DNA of 12,648 nt from an uncultured Veillonella sp. Its GTDB lineage: Bacteria; Bacillota; Negativicutes; Veillonellales; Veillonellaceae. The notes beneath the pieces were generated by a model. That model saw only the letters and a program-made list of their open reading frames with translations. It was not told the origin of the DNA and made no database searches. The translations under genes were made by a program, and so were the position numbers. Shown piece by piece: positions 6,488-12,648 of this stretch. Each line of letters opens with the position of its first letter. Position 1 is the first letter of the stretch. The DNA lies in assembly GCA_900549845.1 (NCBI GenBank), contig URPT01000038.1, positions 1-12,648 of the forward strand. Direction: 5' to 3'.

Positions 6488-7519
6488 TTAGCTCTCCTTA
6501 AGCTGTGCTTTCAAAGCGTCAATTTCTTTTTGTAATTGTTTTACAGTTTTCACCATTTCTGGCAAACGATTTTCATAAGCAGCCAATTTTAACCATTCTT
6601 TATGAGGTCTCATTGGATAGCCCGCCATAATAGAGTTGGATGGTACATTACCTGTAATACCAGTCTTTCCAGCAAATTGCACATTATCTCCAATTGTGAT
6701 ATGTCCAGTACAACCAGTTTGACCTGCAAAGATTACATGATTACCACATTTAGTACTACCTGCAATACCAACTTGAGCAATTAAGAAGCAATCTTCACCA
6801 ATTTCCACATTGTGACCAAGGTGTACAAGGTTATCGATTTTTGTACCACGACGAACTAATGTAGATCCCATTGTAGCATTGTCGATAGTTGTACAAGAAC
6901 CAACTTCAACATCATCTTCGAGAATAACATTACCAACTTGTGGAATATGCGTATGTACACCATTTTCTGTAGCAAAGCCGAAACCTTCGCCACCAATTAC
7001 TGCCTTAGCACGTAATACAACGCGTTTGCCTAAAATACAATTTTCATGAACAATAGCGCCAGCGTAAATATCAGAACCTTCGCCAATACGCACATTATGT
7101 CCAATATAAACATATGGACGTATTGTTACATCATCACCAATGACTGCATTATCATTAATTACACAATAGGCACCAATAGCTACATTTTTGCCTATTGTTA
7201 CATTGTTACCAATAATAGCTGTGCTATGCACCTCTCTAGGAACAACAACAGGTGGATGGAAGAGTTCTAACACTTGTGCAAATGCTGCTTTTGCATTATC
7301 GACTACGATTTGTGCCATCGGTGCATCTTTCACTTCAGATTCAACGATCACAGCACCCGCTTGGCATAACGCAATATGTTCAACATATTCACCTACTGCA
7401 AAAGTTATGGATTGTTTTACTGCTTGTTCAAAGCTACGTGTTTCAGTAATAACAATAGAGCCATCACCTACAACACGACCGCCTACTAATGTTGCGAGTT
7501 CCTGTAAAGTTTTTTCCAA
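6488..7519 (-). CDS. lpxD: UDP-3-O-acylglucosamine N-acyltransferase LpxD
   Basis: LpxD adds the 2-N 3-hydroxyacyl chain to the LpxC product. The 343-residue protein shows the three usual parts. An N-terminal uridine-binding domain spans about 1-95. A left-handed beta-helix of hexapeptide repeats runs from about 97 to 300, with the catalytic His236 in VHLGHNVEIGED and the GGEGFGFA loop (176-183). A C-terminal coiled-coil helix follows (VKTVKQLQKEIDALKAQL). The start is TTG, supported by the strong GGGGGAGGAG at 7526-7535 with 6-nt spacing and by the family N-terminus. The gene follows an OmpH-like gene by 31 bp. The order bamA-skp-lpxD also occurs in Proteobacteria. Confidence 0.97.
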   Translation of the reverse strand: MEKTLQELATLVGGRVVGDGSIVITETRSFEQAVKQSITFAVGEYVEHIALCQAGAVIVESEVKDAPMAQIVVDNAKAAFAQVLELFHPPVVVPREVHSTAIIGNNVTIGKNVAIGAYCVINDNAVIGDDVTIRPYVYIGHNVRIGEGSDIYAGAIVHENCILGKRVVLRAKAVIGGEGFGFATENGVHTHIPQVGNVILEDDVEVGSCTTIDNATMGSTLVRRGTKIDNLVHLGHNVEIGEDCFLIAQVGIAGSTKCGNHVIFAGQTGCTGHITIGDNVQFAGKTGITGNVPSNSIMAGYPMRPHKEWLKLAAYENRLPEMVKTVKQLQKEIDALKAQLKES

Positions 7520-7525
7520 GGTAAA

Positions 7526-7535
7526 CTCCTCCCCC
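7526..7535 (-). promoter_or_regulatory. Ribosome binding site of lpxD, fixing a TTG start
   Basis: GGGGGAGGAG is an unusually strong Shine-Dalgarno sequence, 6 nt before the TTG at 7517-7519. It supports the non-ATG start that also gives the expected LpxD N-terminus. Confidence 0.75.
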
Positions 7536-7550
7536 TGTGATAATTCTTAA

Positions 7551-8081
7551 TTATTGTGCACTTTCTTCAGTATTAACTGCTGTAGCTTGACCAGATTGTT
7601 GAGCATTTTGTTGCGCATCTTGTTGTTCTTGCGCTTTAGCTGCATTTTCAGCTTCCTTAATTTGGTCATCAGAAGCTTTACCCATTTTAGCGATCAAGTC
7701 GTCAGTTACATCAGAACCGCCACCTACAACAGCACCTTTTTCAATAACTACATCAAGTTTTTTCTCTTTTACAAGTTCACCAACTTTTTGTTCTTGATAT
7801 TGACGATATTCTTGAGCTTTTGCATTTGCAAAGGCATTTAATTCTTGATTAGCTTGGTTAAATACATTTTGTTTAGATGCTTCATCAGCAGCGGCGATTT
7901 TAGCATCTAGCTCAGCTTTTTTAGCGTTAATTTCTTTAGTGATTTCAATACCTTTTTCAGTACTATTTGCTACTTTCACGCTATCAACGTAACCAACATT
8001 ATTAGAACCACAACCACCTAAAATAGCCATGGAAGCTACTAAAGATGCACCTAATACTAAAGATTTAATACGTTTATTCAT
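7551..8081 (-). CDS. OmpH/Skp-like protein predicted to be a lipoprotein
   Basis: This 176-residue protein belongs to the OmpH/Skp family of periplasmic chaperones for outer-membrane proteins. It starts with a lipoprotein signal peptide (MNKRIKSLVLGASLVASMAI) ending in the lipobox LGGC, so Cys24 would be lipidated, with Gly at +2. The Skp-like part (about 28-133) has a short strand (VGYVDSVKV), an Ala/Gln/Lys-rich helical arm (about 45-105) and the closing strands KLDVVIEKGAVVGGGSDVTDDL. Its two upstream neighbours share that ending. A low-complexity Gln/Ala tail (about 148-176) follows. ATG is preceded by AAGGAG. It sits 11 bp after the long paralogue and just before lpxD. The family is clear from the shared ending and the locus; a chaperone role is inferred. 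Confidence 0.85.
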   Translation of the reverse strand: MNKRIKSLVLGASLVASMAILGGCGSNNVGYVDSVKVANSTEKGIEITKEINAKKAELDAKIAAADEASKQNVFNQANQELNAFANAKAQEYRQYQEQKVGELVKEKKLDVVIEKGAVVGGGSDVTDDLIAKMGKASDDQIKEAENAAKAQEQQDAQQNAQQSGQATAVNTEESAQ

Positions 8082-8092
8082 AATATAACTCC

Positions 8093-9064
8093 TTATTGAA
8101 CTCGATAGGACGCCTTCACTGCATCAGTAATATCAAGCCCCTTAATATTACCACCATCATCGATGATGACTAAATCCAAATGTTGTTCCTCTGCAATAAT
8201 TGCTACGCGCATACGAACATCTTCTAAAATGGCTTCATGAAGTGCACTCACTTCAGCTTCTTTATCTGAAAGCTTTTTAGCCCAAGAATCATTCCAATCC
8301 TGTGCTACAGGTAAGTTATTATTAGCAATGATCGATTGTGCTTGTTGTTGAACCATAGTATCTCGTTTAGCCGCCAATTCCTTTTGTAAGGATGCAGCAT
8401 ATTGGTTAAGTTCTTCTTGACCTTTTTGTTGCATAGGCGCAAGTTCTGCCTGTACTTTAGCCTTAATAGAGTCTACATCAAGATTCGATGGTTTTCTCTT
8501 AGCTAATAATTCCTTTAATCGCTCCTCTTTCTTAGCCTTCTCTGCCATAGCTGCTTGCTTTTGTGCATCATCAATATACACACGAGCATCATAAGCATAT
8601 AAATCTAATTGGAGATTAACGATTTCAAGATCATATTCATTGGAACTAACCTTTAATTCCGACAAATATTTTTGAGTAAGTTCGTTTCGTTTTGCATTCA
8701 ATTGCTGATTCAATTCATTTTCTTTTGTTGCAATACGAGTTTGCAATTCCACCGTAAGAGCATCTGACAAGGTTGAATCTAACGCAAGAGATTTCAACTG
8801 TTCCTCTTGTGTCTCTGACTTGGCATTTAGAGCTTGTTGTTCTAATTCATATTGACGTTGCAAAAGATCCAATTCATTTTTAGCTTGTTTATAATCCTCA
8901 TAAGAAGGATTAAATTCTAATACATCATCAATACGTACAACACCTATTGATACCCCATCAGGACTCTGCTGACGATTTGTCACAAATCCATAGGCCCAAA
9001 CCATAGCACATAATGCAACAACGAGAAATATGGCAAATCCGATATATCGTTTTTTCCCGTTCAT
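8093..9064 (-). CDS. Long OmpH/Skp-like protein with N-terminal membrane anchor
   Basis: At 323 residues this is about twice the length of a usual Skp (about 160). One transmembrane segment or uncleaved signal lies at about residues 9-29, then a strand VSIGVVRIDDVLEF (38-51) typical of the OmpH N-terminus. A very long Gln/Glu/Lys/Ala-rich region with coiled-coil character follows (about 55-245). The OmpH-type ending is HLDLVIIDDGGNIKGLDITDAV (295-316). The middle appears to hold more than one helical arm: one around 57-135, and another around 165-245 after LQLDLYAYDARVYIDD. This suggests an internal duplication or arm extension. GGGAG precedes the ATG by 7 nt. Family membership rests on the ends of the protein and the position between two OmpH-like genes. 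The specific function is unknown. Confidence 0.8.
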   Translation of the reverse strand: MNGKKRYIGFAIFLVVALCAMVWAYGFVTNRQQSPDGVSIGVVRIDDVLEFNPSYEDYKQAKNELDLLQRQYELEQQALNAKSETQEEQLKSLALDSTLSDALTVELQTRIATKENELNQQLNAKRNELTQKYLSELKVSSNEYDLEIVNLQLDLYAYDARVYIDDAQKQAAMAEKAKKEERLKELLAKRKPSNLDVDSIKAKVQAELAPMQQKGQEELNQYAASLQKELAAKRDTMVQQQAQSIIANNNLPVAQDWNDSWAKKLSDKEAEVSALHEAILEDVRMRVAIIAEEQHLDLVIIDDGGNIKGLDITDAVKASYRVQ

Positions 9065-9093
9065 TGTCGTTCTCCCTTACATAGAACTACAGT

Positions 9094-9582
9094 TTATTTT
9101 TTTGCATCAGTAGCTAGTTTTTTTAATACTTGATCTGTAATGTCTACGCCACCGTATAGTACTGTGTCTTTAGTCATAACAACGCTAAGACCTTTAGCAT
9201 CGCCCACTGCTTTTGCAGCTTCCATAGCTTTATCTTGAACAGATTTAGCAATTTCTTGATCTTTTTTTGCTAAGTTTTGACGTGCTTCTTCAGCGAGCTT
9301 TTGTTTAGTCGCATCATCTTGTGCTGCATCAATTTTAGCTTGTGTTTCTTGTTGTAATTGGCTTTGATAGCTCATGTATTCCTGAGCTGCAGAGATATAA
9401 ATTGGATTATCTTGAGACATCATACGAGATGTATCGATAACACCAATTGTACTATTACCACTATTACCGCTTGGTGTAGCCATTTGTGTATACGCTAATG
9501 CGCCAATACCAATAATAAAAATAGCAGCAATGACGATGGAAAAGATTTTCACATTCGCCTTGTTGTTCATCATTCGCATCAT
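9094..9582 (-). CDS. OmpH/Skp-like periplasmic chaperone
   Basis: A protein of 162 residues, the usual Skp size. A signal peptide or signal anchor spans about residues 12-32. ALA at 28-30 is a possible cleavage site, but the segment could remain as an anchor. Next come the strand TIGVIDTSRMM (45-55), a Gln/Ala/Lys-rich helical arm (about 62-125) and the closing strands GLSVVMTKDTVLYGGVDITDQVLKKL (131-156), the OmpH family pattern. Skp binds unfolded beta-barrels in the periplasm for delivery to BamA, and this gene directly follows bamA. GAGGG lies 9 nt upstream of the chosen ATG; a second ATG follows at once (MMRMM), so the exact start may differ by 1-5 codons. Confidence 0.88.
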   Translation of the reverse strand: MMRMMNNKANVKIFSIVIAAIFIIGIGALAYTQMATPSGNSGNSTIGVIDTSRMMSQDNPIYISAAQEYMSYQSQLQQETQAKIDAAQDDATKQKLAEEARQNLAKKDQEIAKSVQDKAMEAAKAVGDAKGLSVVMTKDTVLYGGVDITDQVLKKLATDAKK

Positions 9583-9647
9583 AATAGAGTGCCCTCATTT
9601 CTTTAAATTACTGCATCAAAGGATGCCATATAGAGATATTGGTGAAA

Positions 9648-9666
9648 GCCTCTTTAGAAAAGAGGC
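9648..9666 (-). repeat. Hairpin between bamA and the first OmpH-like gene
   Basis: Arms GCCTCTTT and AAAGAGGC form an 8-bp perfect stem with a 3-nt loop, 24 bp after the bamA stop. On the minus strand only TTTC follows, so this is a weak terminator at best. It may act as an attenuator or an RNA processing or stability element that lowers or separates expression of the downstream genes. Confidence 0.5.
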
Positions 9667-9689
9667 CTCCACCATATACATTTACTATA

Positions 9690-11861
9690 TTAGAATTGTG
9701 TGCCGAAGCTGAAGTGGAATTTATTTTTATGTTTACCCACGCCATAATCAAGTTTAACTGGGCCAATTGGTGTAGTAATACGAACACCAGCACCAACGCC
9801 ATAGTTAAATGTTTTCTTGCTGTTGTACCAAGATACATTTGGTGCATCCCATGCATCACCGATATCAGTGAACAATACACCACTAACCTTTTTAACGATT
9901 GGGAAGCGGAATTCCAATGTAGCATTGTACATATACTTGCCACGGAATTGATCATCTTCGTAACCACGTAAGGAGTCTGCACCACCCAATGTGAACAATT
10001 GGCTATAAGGAGCATCACCTTGGATAAAACCACCACGCGCGCGGAATGCCAATACATTCTTAGCACCTAGTTTTTTATACATACGTGCTTCAGCTGTGAA
10101 TTTGTAGAAGTCGAAGTCACCGCCTAAGCCATGACCAGCCCATTGTGCTGTATAAGAAATACGACGACCACGTGTAGGTTCATAAATATTATCACGGGAA
10201 TCGTATACCTTTTGCCATGTAATGGAATTGATACGGCCAAAGTTTTTATCTACATATTTATCATTTGCAAAGTTGTAGGAACCATTATTCCAATTTTTAC
10301 CTTTGCCCGCATTTTTATCATAACGGAAGCCGGAGCTGTCATCATCATCCCATTTATAAGAATCTTTACGGGATTCAAGAGTTAAGTAATCACGAGTATA
10401 TTCCCCTGTTTGACGACCGAAGGAAATATTGAAACCACGAGATTTCTTGTTATATTCAGCTACTTCATTACCATCTTCGTTGTAATCAGTGTATTCATCT
10501 TCACGGTTGAAGAAGGAGAAGCCCAAGGATGTACCTTTGCTATCAATCCAAGGTTTCAAGTAAGAGATTTGGTAGTTTTTGTATTTTTTCTTACCACCGA
10601 TTTCCCAGTGAACTTTGAATTTATCACCAGTACCGCGGAAGTTATCTTCACCAAATTCAATGATACCCATCAAACCATCAGATTTAGAGTAACCAGCACC
10701 TAATGTAATAGTACCTGTTTTATGTTCCAAAACATCGATTTCAATGATTACATTGTTAGGGTCTTGATCACCTGGCAACATGCGAACATTTACATCATCA
10801 AAGAAGCCTAGGTTGTATACGCGTTCTACAGAACGGCGTACCAAGAATTTATTGAAAGGTTTACCTTTCTTTTGAACGAATTCGCGAGTAATAACTTTAT
10901 CGCGAGTTTTCTTGTTACCAGCAGGAATGATATCTTCAACAATACCTTCTACGATATGAACATGAAGCACGCCTTGGTCATCTACGCGAATACCATCAAC
11001 GTGTGCCAACATGTAGCCATCACGAGCGTATGCTGCGTTGATACCTTGAACCTTTTGGCCTACGTATACAGAGTTAAGAACTTGACCTGGTTGAAGATCC
11101 ATGAATTTAGTCAATACTTCAGAAGTATAAACTGTATTACCTTCGAATGCCACGCCAGTAGTAATCGGATTTACTGTAACAGCAAAGTCCAATTTAACGC
11201 CTTCAGGTACTGTTGTAAATACAGGGTTTACTTCAGAGAAGTAACCAGTATTACCAAGGTTAGTTACGTCTTTGAATACACCATCAACAGATACAGCATC
11301 GCCGATTTTTTCTGTCAAGATAGGCAATAATTGTGCTTGTTGTTCAGCTGTTACACCAGAAATAGATAAACCAGTAATCAATTTACCTACATATGGATTA
11401 ATAGACTCAGCATTAGCAGATGTAACATATTGAGCTTCTACAGTTGTAACAGCTTGAGTTTGGCCATTTTCAGCAGCCTTATCAAGGTCAGTACCACCAG
11501 TAGTTTTAGACACCATTTTTACTTGTTTGTCATCTGTTTTCAAAGCAGCATTATTAACTGTAACAGTTCCGTCAGAACCTCTAACTACAGTACCATCGCT
11601 AGATACAGTTGTATCACCACGAGCTGCTAAGATAGCTGCATCAGTTTCATCTTGTGTTGTTGCAGGTGTAGCTGCATCAGCATTGTAAACAGCTTGAGTA
11701 GTAGTAGCATCATTAGTAGTTGCTGCACTAGTTGTTGTTGTGTTATTTAAATCTGGAGTATAGCCAGCTTGTACCTCTGCAGCAAATACACTGCCTGTCC
11801 CCATGACAGCAGTCAACACGGATGCTGCAAGCATACTTTTATAGGCTTTTGGTTTAAACAT
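9690..11861 (-). CDS. bamA: Outer membrane protein assembly factor BamA
   Basis: BamA (Omp85) folds and inserts beta-barrel proteins into the outer membrane. The 723-residue protein has a signal peptide (cleavage near SVFA-AEV, 25-30), then a low-complexity Thr/Ala/Asn/Asp-rich stretch (about 31-150). Three POTRA domains follow at about 161-231, 233-305 and 308-382, each ending in a strand such as HVHIVEG or VIIEIDVLEH. The beta-barrel spans about 384-723. The conserved loop-6 motif is RGY (632-634, in DSLRGYEDD), and the protein ends HFSFGTQF, a C-terminal Phe beta-signal. Proteobacterial BamA usually has five POTRA domains. AGGAGG lies 5 nt before the ATG. It heads the unit with the skp-like genes and lpxD. 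Confidence 0.95.
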   Translation of the reverse strand: MFKPKAYKSMLAASVLTAVMGTGSVFAAEVQAGYTPDLNNTTTTSAATTNDATTTQAVYNADAATPATTQDETDAAILAARGDTTVSSDGTVVRGSDGTVTVNNAALKTDDKQVKMVSKTTGGTDLDKAAENGQTQAVTTVEAQYVTSANAESINPYVGKLITGLSISGVTAEQQAQLLPILTEKIGDAVSVDGVFKDVTNLGNTGYFSEVNPVFTTVPEGVKLDFAVTVNPITTGVAFEGNTVYTSEVLTKFMDLQPGQVLNSVYVGQKVQGINAAYARDGYMLAHVDGIRVDDQGVLHVHIVEGIVEDIIPAGNKKTRDKVITREFVQKKGKPFNKFLVRRSVERVYNLGFFDDVNVRMLPGDQDPNNVIIEIDVLEHKTGTITLGAGYSKSDGLMGIIEFGEDNFRGTGDKFKVHWEIGGKKKYKNYQISYLKPWIDSKGTSLGFSFFNREDEYTDYNEDGNEVAEYNKKSRGFNISFGRQTGEYTRDYLTLESRKDSYKWDDDDSSGFRYDKNAGKGKNWNNGSYNFANDKYVDKNFGRINSITWQKVYDSRDNIYEPTRGRRISYTAQWAGHGLGGDFDFYKFTAEARMYKKLGAKNVLAFRARGGFIQGDAPYSQLFTLGGADSLRGYEDDQFRGKYMYNATLEFRFPIVKKVSGVLFTDIGDAWDAPNVSWYNSKKTFNYGVGAGVRITTPIGPVKLDYGVGKHKNKFHFSFGTQF

Positions 11862-11866
11862 AAATT

Positions 11867-11940
11867 CCTCCTAGAACTCATCCCCATAAAAAGTTTACAT
11901 CTTGTTTTATAAAGACTAATAAATCTTTATTATTATAGCA
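11867..11940 (-). promoter_or_regulatory. Promoter and leader of bamA
   Basis: An extended -10, TGC-TATAAT, lies at 11932-11940 on the minus strand. No good -35 is seen, which fits an extended -10 promoter. An inverted repeat ATAAAGA/TCTTTAT (11909-11915 and 11924-11930) falls at the expected start site, so it could be an operator or a 5' hairpin. The AGGAGG ribosome binding site is at 11867-11872. The leader would be about 60 nt. Confidence 0.6.
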
Positions 11941-11993
11941 TAAAATACTGGGAATGAGTACTATATTAAACAAATTTTATGAAATTAATATGA

Positions 11994-12030
11994 CTAGAAT
12001 GTGCATACCCATGGGATTTGCACACTCTAG
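11994..12030 (-). terminator. Hairpin after tamB, possible terminator
   Basis: Arms of 12 bp (11994-12005 and 12019-12030, one G-T wobble) enclose a 13-nt loop that itself contains the palindrome CCCATGGG. It begins 8 bp after the tamB stop. No clear U-tract follows on the minus strand, so termination is uncertain. It could instead stabilise the tamB mRNA 3' end or be a binding site. Confidence 0.45.
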
Positions 12031-12038
12031 CCATAAAC

Positions 12039-12648
12039 TTAGAAGCTTCTTGTCCAACGACCACCTAAATAATTGTTTCCTTGCGATGTACGCCATGCAG
12101 TGAACTTGAGGTTTCGTTTTACAGAATACTCAACACCATATTTATTTTGTTTATTATTGATACCTTGAGAATAAGTAAGCATTACCTTTGGCACAATATA
12201 CTTGCCAATTTCAATGTTGTAATTACCTGCTGTTGCCCTATTAGTTGGTTCATCAGGATCAATGGAACCTGTCGTAATATTAATCCGATCTAAACCTAAT
12301 GTATTTTGCAATGCATCTTGCACATAGCCAAAGGCAAACATTTGTAAACCTGCTGTAGCAACAGCATTCACATCATCATTTGTCAATGTACTACTATTTG
12401 AATCTGCACCACGACCAAAGGTTAACATGGAAATAATTTGCTTTCTAGACAAACTAGGATTAGACGACAAAGTAAGATCCATATGGTCTACAGTCCCTTT
12501 TACACCAAGCATAATATTGTAGTTGCTTACATTCGTTTCAGCCTCTAATTGTAAGTTTGGTAAATAGGAACCACCTACAAAGTGTGCATTCCCCTTCGTA
12601 ATATTAAATACATGACTTAAGTATTTGAACGTACCAGATTTAACATCG
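12039..12648 (-). CDS. tamB: TamB-like translocation/assembly protein, C-terminal part
   Basis: The frame is open from the stop at 12039 to the window edge, giving the last 202 residues of a much larger protein. The sequence matches the C-terminal TamB (DUF490) domain. DVKSGTFKYLSHVFNITKG resembles the family GTFRYLG-type repeat, followed by NAHFVGGSYLPNLQLEAET and SSNPSLSRKQIISMLTFGRG, the family's NP-x-L-x-x-x-I-x-x-L-x-FG pattern. The protein ends GGRWTRSF with a C-terminal Phe. TamB is a long periplasm-spanning beta-taco protein, linked with Omp85 proteins and with lipid transport to the outer membrane. Adjacency to bamA, with no TamA in view, fits a TamB working with BamA itself, as proposed for bacteria lacking TamA. 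The N-terminal part lies outside the window. Confidence 0.92.
   Translation of the reverse strand, partial: DVKSGTFKYLSHVFNITKGNAHFVGGSYLPNLQLEAETNVSNYNIMLGVKGTVDHMDLTLSSNPSLSRKQIISMLTFGRGADSNSSTLTNDDVNAVATAGLQMFAFGYVQDALQNTLGLDRINITTGSIDPDEPTNRATAGNYNIEIGKYIVPKVMLTYSQGINNKQNKYGVEYSVKRNLKFTAWRTSQGNNYLGGRWTRSF

Noticed and set aside
7188..7550. Plus-strand open frame of 120 codons antisense to lpxD
   Set aside because: Shadow of the LpxD repeats; no promoter or recognisable protein.
9608..10066. Minus-strand open frame of 152 codons inside the 3' end of bamA
   Set aside because: It lies in a different frame from bamA, which is complete and clearly real, and shows no protein-like features. 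It is a shadow frame.
10872..11330. Plus-strand open frame of 152 codons antisense to the bamA POTRA region
   Set aside because: Composition is that of a reverse-strand shadow and it overlaps a strongly supported gene.
1..12648. CRISPR array, tRNA, rRNA, insertion sequence or phage genes
   Set aside because: I saw no regularly spaced repeats, RNA gene signatures, transposase or phage-like proteins. Nearly all the sequence is accounted for by envelope genes.

Overview
The window is a chromosomal segment of a diderm Firmicute of the class Negativicutes, most probably Veillonella or a close relative. The evidence is AT-rich DNA with strong AGGAGG-type ribosome binding sites and TATAAT promoters, combined with a full outer-membrane gene set: BamA, TamB, Skp-like chaperones and lipid A enzymes. 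Every gene is on the minus strand, so transcription runs from position 12648 towards position 1. The genus call is inference from gene content, order and protein style; no database search was possible.

In transcription order the layout is: the 3' end of tamB (12648-12039); bamA (11861-9690); three different OmpH/Skp-like periplasmic proteins (9582-9094, 9064-8093, 8081-7551); lpxD (7519-6488); an LpxL/HtrB-type acyltransferase (6481-5579); lpxC (5316-4477); fabZ (4480-4055); lpxA (about 4035-3223); lpxI (2883-2047); lpxB (2047-905); and the 5' part of an msbA-type lipid exporter (912 to the window edge).

Sequence signals suggest three transcription units. Unit 1 is bamA, three skp-like genes, lpxD and lpxL. 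It starts at an extended -10 promoter near 11932-11940 and ends at a long hairpin with a U-rich tail at 5494-5567. Unit 2 is lpxC-fabZ-lpxA, driven by a near-consensus promoter at 5367-5395 and closed by a perfect 13-bp-stem terminator at 3189-3219. Unit 3 is lpxI-lpxB-msbA, preceded by an intergenic region of about 340 bp dense in inverted repeats. Within units the genes are tightly packed, with ATGA and TAATG overlaps.

The genes form one envelope-building programme. LpxA, LpxC, LpxD, LpxI and LpxB are successive steps of lipid A synthesis, LpxL adds a secondary acyl chain, and MsbA would flip the product across the inner membrane. FabZ supplies 3-hydroxyacyl-ACP chemistry. BamA inserts beta-barrels, Skp-like proteins chaperone them, and TamB is a transenvelope protein. 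This cluster type is known in Negativicutes.

The strongest anomaly is an in-frame TAA stop at 241-243 in msbA, after which the same frame stays open and MsbA-like to the window edge. Other points of interest are three Skp-like paralogues with three different predicted membrane attachments (one about twice normal length, one a lipoprotein), a BamA with a long Thr/Ala-rich spacer before only three POTRA domains, a short LpxC tail, and operator-like palindromes at the lpxC promoter. I did not find a convincing wholly undescribed system.
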